From NCBI GenBank assembly GCA_028285485.1, contig JANQPC010000081.1:1-52989 (forward strand): a stretch of 52,989 nt of DNA, in the 5' to 3' direction. The DNA comes from Paracoccaceae bacterium (lineage in GTDB: Bacteria > Pseudomonadota > Alphaproteobacteria > Rhodobacterales > Rhodobacteraceae). Positions 1 through 9,571 of the stretch are shown piece after piece. The first letter of the stretch is position 1. Each line of letters opens with the position of its first letter. The translations under genes were made by a program, and so were the position numbers. Below the pieces are notes generated by a model. The model did no database searches. It was not told where the DNA came from and saw only the letters and a program-made list of their open reading frames with translations.

Positions 1-2
1 CG

Positions 3-944
3 CCGGAACCGGTGGACGGCACCGCGCCCGCCGCCACGCCTGCGCCAGAAGCCGATCGGGTGGCCGAGGCCGATGCCACCGCGCCCACACCGCGCGTGCC
101 GTCGCCGGCGCCGGTAAACGTGCGCATCAACCGCCTTCCCACGATCGGCGATGATGCCGCGCCCGAGACGGGCGCCGAGGAGGGCACGCCCGAAGTGGCC
201 GCCATCCGCCCCGATGGCGAGGCGGCGGCTGAGGGCGAGGCGCCGGTGGCCGAAGCCTCCGTAATCGATCCCGGCGCGCCAGCGATTGCGCGCAATGCCG
301 TGGAATTCGCCACCGCGGATGGCGCGCTGATGTCGGTGATCCTGATCGATGTGGGGCTGGGCCTGCCCTCCACCCGCGCGCTTGAGGCGGTGGGCGCGCC
401 CGTCACCGTGGCGCTTGATGCCGGGCTGGAAGATGCGCCGCGCCAGGCGCGCCGCTTCCGCGAACGGGGCTATGAGGTTGCGATCATTCCCAACCTGCCC
501 GCTGGCGCACAAGCGCAGGATGTGGCGGTTTCACTTTCGGTCACGCTTGAGGAGGTGACCGATGCGGTGGCGCTTCTCGATTCCACCGGCAGCGATTTCC
601 AGACGGATCGGGGCACCATGGCGCAGGTTGCCGCCATCGCCTCGCAATCCGGGCTTGGCGTGGTCACCTATGCGCGCGGGCTCAACACCGCGCGGCGGAT
701 CGCGCAGCAGAACGGGGTGCCTTCCGGGCTCGTCTTCCGCTCGATCGATCCCAATACGACCGATCCGCTCGCCGTGGCCCGCGCCCTCGATCAGGCCGCC
801 TTCCGGGCACGGCAGGATGGCTCGGCCATCGTGCTTGTGCCCGCGACGGATCCGATGGTTGCGGGGCTTGCCGCCTGGGCGGAAGAGGCGCGCGCCTCCG
901 AGATCACCCTCGCGCCGCTTTCGGCAGTGCTCGTTTCGGGCTGA
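3..944 (+). CDS. Divergent polysaccharide deacetylase family protein (5' end outside window)
   Basis: The reading frame is open to the left edge, so the N-terminus is missing; the in-frame GTG at 12 has no ribosome binding site and lies in an Ala/Pro/Glu-rich linker. After about 95 low-complexity residues comes a compact domain beginning with SVILIDVGLGLPSTRAL, followed by the alternating strands and helices of the divergent polysaccharide deacetylase (DUF610/YibQ-like) family. Other family-like segments are VTVALDAGLEDAP, a segment around FQTDRGTMAQV, and GLGVVTY. Members are usually exported and anchored by an N-terminal segment, with an extracytoplasmic role in envelope carbohydrate metabolism inferred from the fold only. 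A strong terminator follows at 966-1003. The family call is fairly secure; the substrate is unknown. Confidence 0.75.
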   Translation, partial: PEPVDGTAPAATPAPEADRVAEADATAPTPRVPSPAPVNVRINRLPTIGDDAAPETGAEEGTPEVAAIRPDGEAAAEGEAPVAEASVIDPGAPAIARNAVEFATADGALMSVILIDVGLGLPSTRALEAVGAPVTVALDAGLEDAPRQARRFRERGYEVAIIPNLPAGAQAQDVAVSLSVTLEEVTDAVALLDSTGSDFQTDRGTMAQVAAIASQSGLGVVTYARGLNTARRIAQQNGVPSGLVFRSIDPNTTDPLAVARALDQAAFRARQDGSAIVLVPATDPMVAGLAAWAEEARASEITLAPLSAVLVSG

Positions 945-965
945 CGCCCATCGGCGCCCGAGTTG

Positions 966-1003
966 GCGCCGGGCCTCGGGAAGAGCCGGGCCCGGTGCTT
1001 TTT
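966..1003 (+). terminator. Rho-independent terminator after the deacetylase gene
   Basis: A 10-bp stem (966-975 with 989-998, one G-U pair) with a 13-nt loop is followed directly by five T residues at 999-1003. It lies 22 bp after the stop codon of the upstream plus-strand gene and separates it from the convergent trpE. Confidence 0.75.
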
Positions 1004-1043
1004 GGGAGATTCTGGGGATAGGGCGCAGCCCTCACACGGCAGC

Positions 1044-2555
1044 CTAGCTGTTCCCGCCGCCCACGAACCGCCCGGCATCCGCTGCGGCCCGCCGGATCGC
1101 CTTGGCCTTGTTCTCGGTTTCCTCGAACTCCGCCTGCGGATCGCTGTCATAGACCACGCCGCCCCCGGCCTGGATATAAAGCGTTTGATCCATCAGCACG
1201 GCCGTCCGAAGCGCGATGCACATATCCATGTCGCCGCCCGCCGAGAAATAGCCAACGCCGCCGCCATAAACGCCGCGCTTCTCGGGCTCCAGCTCATCGA
1301 TGATTTCCATCGCGCGCACCTTGGGTGCGCCTGAAACCGTGCCTGCGGGCAGCCCCGCCAGAAGCGCCGAAAGCGCATCGTGATCGTCCGATAGCTCGCC
1401 CACCACGTTCGAGACGATGTGCATCACGTGGCTATAGCGTTCGACGATGAATTCCTCCGTCGGGCGCACCGTGCCGATCTTCGCCACCCGCCCCACATCG
1501 TTGCGCCCAAGATCGAGCAGCATCAGATGTTCGGCGCATTCCTTCTCATCGGCCATCAGATCCGCTTCGAGCGCGCGGTCTTCGTCTGCCGTTGCGCCCC
1601 GGGGCCGGGTGCCCGCGATGGGCCGGATCGTCACCTCGCCGCCAAACACCCGAACGAGTATCTCTGGCGAGGCGCCGATCACCTGGAACCCCCCGAAATT
1701 GAAGTAGAACATGAAGGGCGAGGGATTGGTGCGCCGGAGGCTGCGATAGAGCGCAAAGGGCGGCAGCGTGAAGGGCTGCGCCCAGCGCTGGGAGGGGACA
1801 ACCTGAAAGATATCGCCTGCTCGGATGTATTCCTTGGCGCGTTCGACGGCGGCAAGATAGCCCGCGTGGCTGAAGTTCGAAACCGGGGGGCCCACATCGG
1901 CGCTGTCGCCGAAGCCGCGCGTTTCGCCCGACACCGCGCGTTCGAGATCGCGCACCGCGTCCATCACCCGCTCGGCGGCCTGGGCATAGGCGGCGCGGGC
2001 CGTGAGGCCCGAACTGGCCCAGGCCGGAGCCACAACGGTGACCTCGCCTTTCACCCCATCGAGCACAGCCACCACCGAGGGCCGCAGCATCACCGCATCG
2101 GGCAGGTTCAACGGATCGGGGTTCACATCCGGCAGATGCTCCACCAGCCGGATCATGTCATAGCCCAGATAGCCGAAAAGCCCCGCGGAGGCGGCAGGCA
2201 GATCATCGGGCAGGGCGATGCGGCTTTCCGCGATGACTGCGCGCAGGCTGTCGAGCGGGGAGCCTTCGAGGGGCTCGAACGTCTCGCGATCAAAGCGGGC
2301 GTTACGGTTGATGCGGCTTGTCCCGCCCCGGCATTCCCACACCAGATCGGGCTTCATACCCACCATCGAATAGCGCCCGCGCACCTCGCCGCCCGTCACC
2401 GATTCCAGAATGAAGCTGTCGGCCCGCGCCTCGGCGAGCTTCAGCATCAGCGAAACCGGCGTGTCGAGATCCGCCGCGAGCCGGCTGTAAACAACCTGGT
2501 TCTCGCCCGCCTCATAGCCTTTCGCGAAGCTCTCGAAATCCGGGGTCAGTGCCAT
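1044..2555 (-). CDS. trpE: Anthranilate synthase component I
   Basis: TrpE converts chorismate and glutamine-derived ammonia to anthranilate, the first step of tryptophan synthesis, with a TrpG glutaminase partner not present in this window. The 503 residues match the family length. The N-terminal domain carries the ILES feedback-site motif near residue 49. The C-terminal chorismate-binding domain shows PIAGTRPRG, DEKECAEHLMLLDLGRND, GTVSGAPKVRAMEIIDELE, GVYGGGVGYF and AGGGVVYDSDP. Its ATG overlaps the stop of the upstream chaperone gene (TGATG at 2553-2557), so the two are translationally coupled. No leader peptide or attenuator precedes it because it is the second gene of its unit. Confidence 0.97.
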   Translation of the reverse strand: MALTPDFESFAKGYEAGENQVVYSRLAADLDTPVSLMLKLAEARADSFILESVTGGEVRGRYSMVGMKPDLVWECRGGTSRINRNARFDRETFEPLEGSPLDSLRAVIAESRIALPDDLPAASAGLFGYLGYDMIRLVEHLPDVNPDPLNLPDAVMLRPSVVAVLDGVKGEVTVVAPAWASSGLTARAAYAQAAERVMDAVRDLERAVSGETRGFGDSADVGPPVSNFSHAGYLAAVERAKEYIRAGDIFQVVPSQRWAQPFTLPPFALYRSLRRTNPSPFMFYFNFGGFQVIGASPEILVRVFGGEVTIRPIAGTRPRGATADEDRALEADLMADEKECAEHLMLLDLGRNDVGRVAKIGTVRPTEEFIVERYSHVMHIVSNVVGELSDDHDALSALLAGLPAGTVSGAPKVRAMEIIDELEPEKRGVYGGGVGYFSAGGDMDMCIALRTAVLMDQTLYIQAGGGVVYDSDPQAEFEETENKAKAIRRAAADAGRFVGGGNS

Positions 2556-4396
2556 CAGGGAAACTGCGCGTGAACCGCGTTCAGCGCCTGCTGGTTGATC
2601 TGGATCCCAGCGCGCGTCTGCGCGGCCTGGGTGAATAGCTGGAGCGCATCGCCCGCAAGCGTCTGGGCCGCCTGCGCCTCAAACGCCGCAAGCCCGGCGG
2701 CGGCATCGGGGGCCGTGCGATCGGGCGCGATGATCGTATCAAGGCGCACCAGCACGGCCGCGCCCGCATCCTCGAAAACGCGCAGCTCATTTGGCTCCAT
2801 CTCGAACACGCCCGCCACAAAGGCCGGGGGCGCATCGTCGAGAAACGCGTCGCGCTCCAGATTGCGTTCGGTGCGCAGGGGCAGATCCAGCCCGGCCATC
2901 TCGGCCCCGCCGCGGATCGCCTCCGCCGCCGCTTCGGCCTGTTCGGCCAGAACGCGCGCGGTTTCCTGCATCTCCCAGCCTTCGATCACCCGGTCGCGCA
3001 CCTCATCGAGGGGTTGCAGCGCGGGGGGCCGGATCTCATCGAGCCGAAGCGCGAAAAGCCCGCCTTCCTCCAGTTCGATCACCTCGGGAAAATCGCCTTC
3101 CTGGGCGGCAAAGGCGGCTTCGCGGAAGCCCTGATAGGCGGCGATCCCGTCGGCCACATCCGGCCGCCAGTCAATCTGCCCCAACTCCAGCTCGCTTTCG
3201 CTGGCCAGTTCCTCCAGCGTGGCGCCGCCCGCCAGAAGATCGTCGATATCGATCACCATATCCCCGATCAGGCGGCGCGCCGCATCGGTGGCATATTCCG
3301 TCTCCAAAAGCGGGCGCGCCTCGTCAAAGGGCGTCTCCTGCGCCGTCAGAATAGCGTTCACGCGGAAGATCGCGGGCCCGAGATTCGTGGGCAGCGGCCC
3401 CACCACGCCCGGCTCTTCCAGCGCGAAAACCGCCGCGCCGTTTTCGCCAAGCGCGGCTTCCGACACATCGCCGAGATCGATATCGGCCAGGCTCAGGCCC
3501 CGGTCGGCGACCAGATCCTCGAAGCTCGCCTCACCGCCTGTCACCCGCGCAAGCGCCGCCGCCGCCGCTTCGTCCGAGACATAAACGAGCCGCTCCACCA
3601 ACCGCCGCTCGGGCAGCACGAACTCATCGATACGCTGCTCGTAAAGCGCGCGCAGCGCCTCCTCATCGGCATCGATGGTGTCCAGCATCATATCGGGTGT
3701 GACCCAGGCATAGGTGATCGCGCGTTCTTCGGCGAGCGTGAAGAGCGCCTCGTTTTCCTCGTAATAGGCCGTCAGATCCGCATCAGAGGGCTCGGCAATC
3801 GGCTCGGCCAGATCGGCTTCGGTGAGCCGCGCCCAGGTGATATCGCGCCGCTCGCGCGCCCAGTTGAAGAGCGTGTCAATAAAGGTGTCCTGCGCGCCGA
3901 ACCCGCCGCCAACGGCGCCTTGCATCAGCGTGCGCGCCGTATCGGCCCGGATCTGATCTTCGAATTCGGCCACGTTCATGCCCTGCTGGCGCAGCGTGAA
4001 GGCATAGGCTTCCCGGTCAAACCCGCCATCGAGGCCCTGGAAGGCGGGGATCCGCAGCACCTCTTCGCCCACCACGTCATCGCCCACCGAAAGCCCGATG
4101 GCCTGCGCTTCGTGATCAAGTGCCGCGCGGCCTACGAGGCGCGACAGCACGTTGCGATCCACCCCGAACTGGCGCGCCTGGGCAAAGGGGATGGCCTGGC
4201 CCGTTTGCGCCGCAAGCGCGCGCAACTCGCCCTGCAGTTCACGGGCATAGGCGTTGGTGTCGATCTCCACATCGCCCACGGCGCCCACCATGCGCACCGA
4301 GCCGCCGAAATTCGTGGCCCCGAAGCCCGCAAGGCCGATGATCAGAAGCCCGAGGATCACCCAGACAACCGCGCGCGAAGCCTGCCCCTTTGCCAT
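2555..4396 (-). CDS. PpiD/SurA-type periplasmic peptidyl-prolyl isomerase-like chaperone
   Basis: This is a membrane-anchored periplasmic folding factor. One N-terminal transmembrane segment (about residues 9-30, VVWVILGLLIIGLAGFG) precedes a SurA-like N-terminal domain with the pattern ALDHEAQAIGLSVGDD. A central parvulin-like region (about residues 215-390) is divergent, and a C-terminal helical region follows. Length (613) and architecture fit alphaproteobacterial PpiD homologues, which lie directly upstream of trpE in many Rhodobacteraceae. Whether the divergent parvulin domain keeps isomerase activity cannot be judged from sequence. It is the first gene of a two-gene unit with trpE. Confidence 0.88.
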   Translation of the reverse strand: MAKGQASRAVVWVILGLLIIGLAGFGATNFGGSVRMVGAVGDVEIDTNAYARELQGELRALAAQTGQAIPFAQARQFGVDRNVLSRLVGRAALDHEAQAIGLSVGDDVVGEEVLRIPAFQGLDGGFDREAYAFTLRQQGMNVAEFEDQIRADTARTLMQGAVGGGFGAQDTFIDTLFNWARERRDITWARLTEADLAEPIAEPSDADLTAYYEENEALFTLAEERAITYAWVTPDMMLDTIDADEEALRALYEQRIDEFVLPERRLVERLVYVSDEAAAAALARVTGGEASFEDLVADRGLSLADIDLGDVSEAALGENGAAVFALEEPGVVGPLPTNLGPAIFRVNAILTAQETPFDEARPLLETEYATDAARRLIGDMVIDIDDLLAGGATLEELASESELELGQIDWRPDVADGIAAYQGFREAAFAAQEGDFPEVIELEEGGLFALRLDEIRPPALQPLDEVRDRVIEGWEMQETARVLAEQAEAAAEAIRGGAEMAGLDLPLRTERNLERDAFLDDAPPAFVAGVFEMEPNELRVFEDAGAAVLVRLDTIIAPDRTAPDAAAGLAAFEAQAAQTLAGDALQLFTQAAQTRAGIQINQQALNAVHAQFP

Positions 4397-4439
4397 GCCA
4401 ACCCTCTTGAAACTGCGGCGAATGCGCGAGCGGTGTATG

Positions 4440-5642
4440 TCAGGGGGCGGGGTGCTGCAAGTCTTCGCGCGTAAGCTGCGAAAGCCGCGCGATCACCTCT
4501 GCGAGCCCACCGGCATCGGCATTGGCAAAGGCGATCCGCAGCTCGGCCTGCCCCGCCGTGTCGTCCGCAGGCCGGAACATCGTTCCGGGCAGCAGCAATA
4601 GCCCCGCAGCGCGCACCAGCCGGGGCGCCAGCAGGGCCGAAGAGATCTCGAACGGATGGCGCACATAGGCAAAATAGGCGCCCGCGCCCAGAAGCTGCCA
4701 GCCGGGCAGGGTGGCCAGCCCCGCCTGCACCGCGGTGCGGCGCGCAAGGATCTCGGCGCGTTCCTTCGCCAGCCAGTCGCCCAGATGGCGCAGGCCCCAA
4801 AGCGCGGCGCGCTGGCCCAATTGGGGCGCGCAGATCGTCACCGTATCGAGGTATTTCTCCACTTCGAGAAGCCGCGCCGGGGAGGCCGCAATCGCGCCCA
4901 CGCGGTGGCCGGTCAACCGGTAGGCTTTTGAGAAGGAATAGAGGTGGATCACCGTCTCATCCCAGCCGGGATCGGCAAACAGATCGTGCGGCACGCCCGG
5001 GCGGCTGAGAAAATCGCGATAGGTTTCATCGACGATCAGCGCAATGCCGCGTGCCCGCGCCAGATCGCGAATCTCTCCGATCAGTTGCGGCGGGTATTCC
5101 GCGCCGCCGGGGTTGTTGGGGGTCACCAGCACGATCGCGCGGGTCTCGGGCGTGATCGCCCGGGCCAGCGCGGCGGGATCGGGCAGCAGCCCGGCGCCCG
5201 TGGGGCAGGGGCGCGCCGCCACCCCCGCCATATCCAGCGCCATCTTGTGGTTGAAATACCAGGGCGTGGGCAGGATCACCGCATCGCCGGGGCCCGCCAG
5301 CGTGGCCAAGACCGCGGTGAACGCCTCATTGCAGCCTGCCGTGATCGCCACCTGTGCCGGGGCCACGCCCCCGCCGTAACGCGTGCTCATCTGCGCGGCG
5401 AGCTCTTCGCGCAGTTCGGGCAGCCCCAGAACCGGCCCGTAAAGATGTGCGCCCGGCTCGTGCATCACCATCTCTGCCATCGCCGCGCGCATCGGCTCGG
5501 GCGGCGGCGCCACCGGCGCGGCCTGGCTGAGGTTGATCAGCGGGCGGTCCGGCGCGAAGGCCACCCCGTCGATCCAGCGCCGCGCCTCCATCACCGGCGG
5601 CGCCATCGTGCGCGCCATGTTTGCATTCACCGGCCCGGGCAC
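4440..5642 (-). CDS. Class I/II pyridoxal-phosphate aminotransferase
   Basis: This is a 400-residue fold-type I aminotransferase. Family motifs are YGPVLGLPELREELA, the TPNNPGG loop, the cofactor Asp in LIVDETYRDF, and the Schiff-base Lys in SFSKAYRLTGHRVG. The substrate cannot be read from sequence; the family includes aspartate, aromatic and 2-aminoadipate type enzymes. The GTG start at 5642 was chosen for the AAGGGGG motif just upstream; an ATG at 5618 is the alternative. It follows gpt on the same strand across a 66-bp spacer holding an inverted repeat. Confidence 0.85.
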   Translation of the reverse strand: MPGPVNANMARTMAPPVMEARRWIDGVAFAPDRPLINLSQAAPVAPPPEPMRAAMAEMVMHEPGAHLYGPVLGLPELREELAAQMSTRYGGGVAPAQVAITAGCNEAFTAVLATLAGPGDAVILPTPWYFNHKMALDMAGVAARPCPTGAGLLPDPAALARAITPETRAIVLVTPNNPGGAEYPPQLIGEIRDLARARGIALIVDETYRDFLSRPGVPHDLFADPGWDETVIHLYSFSKAYRLTGHRVGAIAASPARLLEVEKYLDTVTICAPQLGQRAALWGLRHLGDWLAKERAEILARRTAVQAGLATLPGWQLLGAGAYFAYVRHPFEISSALLAPRLVRAAGLLLLPGTMFRPADDTAGQAELRIAFANADAGGLAEVIARLSQLTREDLQHPAP

Positions 5643-5662
5643 GGCGCCCCCTTCATCTTGGG

Positions 5663-5695
5663 AAAAATACTCCGGGGTCCGGGGCAGCGCCCCGG
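5663..5695 (-). terminator. Inverted repeat with distal T-tract between gpt and the aminotransferase gene
   Basis: Read on the minus strand, a perfect 7-bp stem (CCGGGGC-GCT-GCCCCGG, plus-strand 79-85 with 89-95 of the 5600 block) is followed after 11 nt by five T residues. The spacing is not that of a textbook terminator. It may be a weak terminator or a copy of an intergenic GC-rich hairpin of a kind that recurs in Rhodobacteraceae genomes; the recurrence is from memory and unchecked. Confidence 0.4.
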
Positions 5696-5708
5696 GTGGC
5701 GGCCGCCC

Positions 5709-6212
5709 TCACTCCGTTCCGCGATAGGGCTCCACATATTGCAGCGCCATGTCCCACGGGAAGAAGATCCAGGTATCCTGGCTGACCTCGGTGATGAACG
5801 TGTCCACCATGGGCCGCCCCTTGGGCTTGGCATACACGGTGGCCACATGGGCGTTCGGCATCACCTTGCGCACCACTTCCAGCGTGCGCCCGGTATCCAC
5901 CAGATCGTCGATGATCAAAACGCCCGTGCCATCGCCCACAAGGGCCATATCGGGCTCCTTGATGATCACCGGCTCCGATTGCGTCTGATGATCGTAGCTC
6001 TTGATCGAGATCGTATCGACGGTGCGGATATCCAGCTCGCGGGAAACGATCATCGCCGGCGCCATGCCGCCGCGGGTGATCGCCACCACCGCTTTCCAGC
6101 CGCCGTCATCGGGCCCCTGGCCATCGAGCCGCCAGGCCAGCGCGCGGGCATCGCGGTGAATCTGATCCCAGCTCACGTGAAAGCCCTTTTCATGGGGCAG
6201 CCGGTCGTTCAT
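5709..6212 (-). CDS. gpt: Xanthine phosphoribosyltransferase
   Basis: This is a purine salvage enzyme that transfers phosphoribose from PRPP to xanthine or guanine. The 167 residues are typical of the Gpt class. The PRPP-binding signature [13 protein letters not shown] lies at about residues 97-110, the early phosphoribosyl loop ITRGGMAPA at about 45-53, and the C-terminal base-binding region contains WIFFPWDM. The gene starts 5 bp after the lysE-type gene and belongs to the fabI-lysE-gpt unit. Confidence 0.93.
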   Translation of the reverse strand: MNDRLPHEKGFHVSWDQIHRDARALAWRLDGQGPDDGGWKAVVAITRGGMAPAMIVSRELDIRTVDTISIKSYDHQTQSEPVIIKEPDMALVGDGTGVLIIDDLVDTGRTLEVVRKVMPNAHVATVYAKPKGRPMVDTFITEVSQDTWIFFPWDMALQYVEPYRGTE

Positions 6213-6217
6213 GGCCG

Positions 6218-6823
6218 TTACCTTTCTATCAGAAGCCGGGTGCCAAGCGCGCCGAGGATCAGCGCCGTCGCCCGGTCGATCACCGGCTTTGCGGCGAGAT
6301 AGCCCGCCCGCACCGGCGCGCGGCTCAGAAGCGCTGCAAACCCGGCATAAACGGTGATCTCCACGATCAGGTGGTTCCCGGCAATCAGAAGCTTCTGGCC
6401 GAGCGTCAGATCGGGCGGGAAGATCACCACCAGCACCGCGGCGGCAAAGAGCACCGATTTGGGGTTGAGGATATTGACGAGAAGGCCCGAGGCGAAGGCC
6501 CGCCGCCCGGCCCGGGGTGGCGCCGCGCCCAGAGGCGCGCGCGCGCCGCGCCAGGTGGCCCAGGCAATCCAGATCAGATAGAGCGCGCCCGCCGTCTTCA
6601 CTGCCGTATAGGCCCAGGGGAAGAGCGCGAAGATCGCATCAAGCCCCAGAAGGGCGGCCAGCGTCCACGAGGCTGCCATAACGGCGAGTCCCGCGCCGGT
6701 GGCGATCCCGGCGGCGCGCCCGCCCGTCAGCGTATTGCGGATGGCCAGCAGAAGCGCCGGCCCGGGGCTAGCCATCGCCGCCAGAAGCGCGAGGTTGAAG
6801 GCGGCGATATGCTCCCAGCCCAT
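6218..6823 (-). CDS. LysE family translocator (amino acid exporter)
   Basis: This 201-residue integral membrane protein of the LysE/RhtB family has about five or six hydrophobic segments. It shows the family's N-terminal signature [28 protein letters not shown] (split here as two parts: [15 protein letters not shown] and [12 protein letters not shown]) and the mid-protein [13 protein letters not shown]. Such proteins export amino acids or derivatives, but the substrate is not evident. The gene lies 4 bp after fabI and 5 bp before gpt. Confidence 0.9.
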   Translation of the reverse strand: MGWEHIAAFNLALLAAMASPGPALLLAIRNTLTGGRAAGIATGAGLAVMAASWTLAALLGLDAIFALFPWAYTAVKTAGALYLIWIAWATWRGARAPLGAAPPRAGRRAFASGLLVNILNPKSVLFAAAVLVVIFPPDLTLGQKLLIAGNHLIVEITVYAGFAALLSRAPVRAGYLAAKPVIDRATALILGALGTRLLIER

Positions 6824-6827
6824 ACGC

Positions 6828-7634
6828 TCAGACCGTTGAGATATCCGGCGCGTCGACGGCCTTCATGCCCACGACGTGATAGCCCGCATCCACATGCAGC
6901 ACCTCGCCGGTCACGCCCGACCCGAGATCGGACAGCAGGTAAAGCGCCGATTTGCCCACATCGTCGGTTGTCACATTCCGGCGGAGGGGGGAGTTCAGTT
7001 CGTTCCACTTCATGATGTAACGGAAATCGCCGATGCCCGAGGCCGCGAGCGTTTTGATCGGCCCCGCCGAGATCGCGTTCACGCGAATGCCGTCCTTGCC
7101 CAGATCCTCGGCGAGGTAGCGCACGCTTGCTTCAAGCGCCGCCTTGGCCACGCCCATCACATTGTAATGGGGCATCACACGTTCGGCGCCGTAATAGGTG
7201 AGCGTCAGAAGCGATCCGCCCTCATTCATCATCGCGGTGGCCCGCTGGGTCACCGCAGTAAAGGAATAGACGGAGATATCCATCGACATCTGGAAGTTTG
7301 CCCGGCTGGTATCCACGTAGCGGCCGCGCAATTCGTTCTTGTCGGAAAACCCGATGGCGTGCACCACGAAATCAAGCGTGCCCCAGCGTTCCTTCAGGGC
7401 CGCAAAAAGCGCATCCATGGAGGCTTCGTCGGCGACATCGCAGGGCAGCACGATGTCAGATCCAAGCTGGGCGGCCAACGGATCAACCCGCTTTTTCAGG
7501 GCGTCGCCCTGGTAGGAAAACGCAAGCTCCGCGCCCTGCTCGGCACAATTCCGCGCAATGCCCCAGGCGATCGACTTGTCATTGGCTAACCCCATGATGA
7601 GGCCGCGCTTTCCTGCCATGAGTTGAGATGCCAT
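6828..7634 (-). CDS. fabI: Enoyl-[acyl-carrier-protein] reductase (NADH)
   Basis: FabI carries out the last reduction of each fatty-acid elongation cycle. Starting at the ATG at 7634 gives 268 residues, the usual length; the frame is open far upstream, but those residues have no family character and run through the divergent pdxH gene. The short-chain dehydrogenase fold shows the FabI nucleotide motif GLANDKSIAWGIA, HAIGFSDK, and the Tyr-x6-Lys catalytic pair in YNVMGVAK. It is the first gene of fabI-lysE-gpt and is divergent from pdxH, with 147 bp between the starts. Confidence 0.95.
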   Translation of the reverse strand: MASQLMAGKRGLIMGLANDKSIAWGIARNCAEQGAELAFSYQGDALKKRVDPLAAQLGSDIVLPCDVADEASMDALFAALKERWGTLDFVVHAIGFSDKNELRGRYVDTSRANFQMSMDISVYSFTAVTQRATAMMNEGGSLLTLTYYGAERVMPHYNVMGVAKAALEASVRYLAEDLGKDGIRVNAISAGPIKTLAASGIGDFRYIMKWNELNSPLRRNVTTDDVGKSALYLLSDLGSGVTGEVLHVDAGYHVVGMKAVDAPDISTV

Positions 7635-7781
7635 CCTGGTCCGCCGCCTCCCGGATCGGGTTTTCGCTCTGGTATGCCATTGCGCTTGGGGTATCAAGGT
7701 GGTGCAACCGCTTGCACGGCCCCCGCGATCGGCGTATCCCAGATGCCCGGCGCGGGGAACAAACGCGCCTGAGGAGCAGTT

Positions 7782-8387
7782 ATGAGTGAACGCACGGGCA
7801 TCTTCGCGGGCGACGATCCGTTTGGGCTGGCGCAATCCTGGCTCGACGAGGCCGCCAAAACCGAAGCCAACGATCCCAACGCCATGCAGCTGGCCACGGT
7901 GGATGCCGATGGCTTGCCCAATGTGCGCACCGTTCTGCTGAAAGAGATCGAGGCAGATGCCTTTGTCTTTTACACAAACTACGAAAGTGCCAAGGGGCAG
8001 GAGCTTGCGGCAACCGGCAAGGCGGCCTTCGTGCTGCATTGGAAATCGCTGGGGCGCCAGGTCCGGGTGCGCGGGCTGGTTTCTCGCGAGGATGGAAAAA
8101 AGGCAGATGAATACTACCATTCGCGGGCGCTCAAAAGCCGGCTCGGCGCCTGGGCCTCGCGGCAATCGGAACCCTTGCGGTCGCGCGAGGCGCTGATGGC
8201 CGAGGTCGCCAAGGTCACCGCCATGAAGGGCACAAAACCGGGGCGGCCACCCTATTGGGGCGGGTACCGCATCCGCCCCCTGGAGATGGAGTTCTGGGCG
8301 GATGGCGCCTTCCGGTTGCATGACCGGTTTCGCTGGCGCCGCGCCGCCCCGGATCGTGGCTGGGAGATCGCCCGGTTGCATCCATGA
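7782..8387 (+). CDS. pdxH: Pyridoxamine 5'-phosphate oxidase
   Basis: PdxH is an FMN enzyme that oxidises pyridoxine- or pyridoxamine-5'-phosphate to pyridoxal phosphate. The 201 residues carry the FMN/substrate segments [53 protein letters not shown] and the C-terminal [16 protein letters not shown]. The ATG at 7782 has a good GAGGAG ribosome binding site. It probably has its own promoter in the fabI-pdxH intergenic region. Confidence 0.96.
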   Translation: MSERTGIFAGDDPFGLAQSWLDEAAKTEANDPNAMQLATVDADGLPNVRTVLLKEIEADAFVFYTNYESAKGQELAATGKAAFVLHWKSLGRQVRVRGLVSREDGKKADEYYHSRALKSRLGAWASRQSEPLRSREALMAEVAKVTAMKGTKPGRPPYWGGYRIRPLEMEFWADGAFRLHDRFRWRRAAPDRGWEIARLHP

Positions 8388-8507
8388 CACGTTGGAGCCG
8401 CGATTGGTAAAGGTGCCGATTTGCGCGTTTTTTTCTTGCGCGTCTGCGCTAACATGTCGCTAACTGAAAACACTACCGGCCACGGGCCGAACGGGACAAA
8501 CTTTACA

Positions 8508-9041
8508 ATGAGTGACGCGGACGAGCGGGGGCGCACGGTAAGGGGTCGGGTCAAATGGTTCGATCCCTCAAAGGGCTTTGGGTTCGTGGTTGCCGATGAG
8601 GGCGGCCCGGACATCCTTCTGCACGCCAACGTTCTGCGTAATTTCGGGCAAAGTTCCGTTGCCGATGCCGCCGGTATCGAGATCGTCGTTCAGGAAACCC
8701 AGCGCGGCGCGCAGGCCGTGGAAGTGCTGGCCATCGATCCGCCGGTGGGCGAGGGCGCGCCGGTGGGCGAAGCCGCCTCGGGGCTGGCCGAACCGGTAGA
8801 TCTTTCCTTGCCCCGCGTTCCCGCGCGGGTAAAGTGGTTCGATAAATCCAAGGGCTTCGGGTTCGCCAATGTGTTCGGGCGGCCGGAAGATGTGTTCCTC
8901 CATGTGGAGGTGCTGCGCAGATCGGGGCTGGCCGATCTGCAGCCGGGCGAAGCGGTAACGCTTCGCGTGGTAGATGGTGCTCGGGGGCGTATGGCCGTTC
9001 AGGTAACGAGCTGGGAATCAGCGACCAAGAGCGACCAATGA
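8508..9041 (+). CDS. Cold-shock protein with two CSD domains
   Basis: Two cold-shock domains are fused in one 177-residue chain: RGRVKWFDPSKGFGFV near the N-terminus (about residues 10-25) and ARVKWFDKSKGFGFAN at about residue 105. Each has an RNP1-like KGFGF and an RNP2-like LLHANVL or FLHVEVL. Such proteins bind single-stranded nucleic acid and act as RNA chaperones. The ATG at 8508 fits domain spacing; in-frame ATGs at 8454 and 8421 would add poorly conserved residues. Its TGA overlaps the ATG of the next gene (ATGA at 9038-9041), indicating coupling. Confidence 0.93.
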   Translation: MSDADERGRTVRGRVKWFDPSKGFGFVVADEGGPDILLHANVLRNFGQSSVADAAGIEIVVQETQRGAQAVEVLAIDPPVGEGAPVGEAASGLAEPVDLSLPRVPARVKWFDKSKGFGFANVFGRPEDVFLHVEVLRRSGLADLQPGEAVTLRVVDGARGRMAVQVTSWESATKSDQ

Positions 9042-9514
9042 CGGGAAGGGTTGGCGCGTTTGTGCTGACGTTTGCTTTAACATTCGCGGTCACCGCTGCG
9101 GTGGCCTGTCAGCCCGATCAGGTTCAGATCCGGGGCGATTTCGGGCAGGCCCGGTTCAGCGTGGAAGTGGCCGATGAGCCTTCGGAACGGGCGCGCGGGC
9201 TGATGAACCGGCCCTCGATGCCGATGAGCGCGGGCATGCTCTTTGTCTATGACGGGCCGCGGCGCGCGCAGTTCTGGATGAAGAACACACTCATCCCGCT
9301 TGACATGATCTTCACCGATCAGACGGGCCGCATCACCCATATCCACGAAAACGCCGTGCCGATGGATGAGACGATCATCGATGGCGGATCGGGTGTGTTT
9401 TCGGTGCTTGAGATCAATGGCGGGCTTTCCGCGCAGCTTGGCCTTTCTGTGGGTGACGAGCTGCGCCACCCGGCCTTTCCGGCAAGCCGCGCTATCTGGC
9501 CCTGCCCGGAATAG
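9038..9514 (+). CDS. DUF192 family exported protein
   Basis: The protein has 158 residues with an N-terminal signal peptide (about residues 1-23, cleavage near VAC). The DUF192 domain is marked by RARGLMNRPSMP, MLFVYDGPRRAQFWMKNT, IPLDMIF, and the C-terminal GGLSAQLGLSVGDEL. The family's function is unknown; it is found in envelope or secreted proteins. Translational coupling to the cold-shock gene is seen directly as a 4-base overlap. Confidence 0.9.
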   Translation: MTGRVGAFVLTFALTFAVTAAVACQPDQVQIRGDFGQARFSVEVADEPSERARGLMNRPSMPMSAGMLFVYDGPRRAQFWMKNTLIPLDMIFTDQTGRITHIHENAVPMDETIIDGGSGVFSVLEINGGLSAQLGLSVGDELRHPAFPASRAIWPCPE

Positions 9515-9571
9515 CGGCGGCCCACATCAGGTCTTTCCAGAGCCTGCGAGCAGCGCTAAAGAGGCCCCCGT

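Noticed and set aside
1419-4474. Long plus-strand open frames (384 and 486 residues) across trpE and the ppiD-like gene
   Set aside because: They are antisense shadows of recognised genes in GC-rich DNA; translations are His/Arg-rich with no domain.
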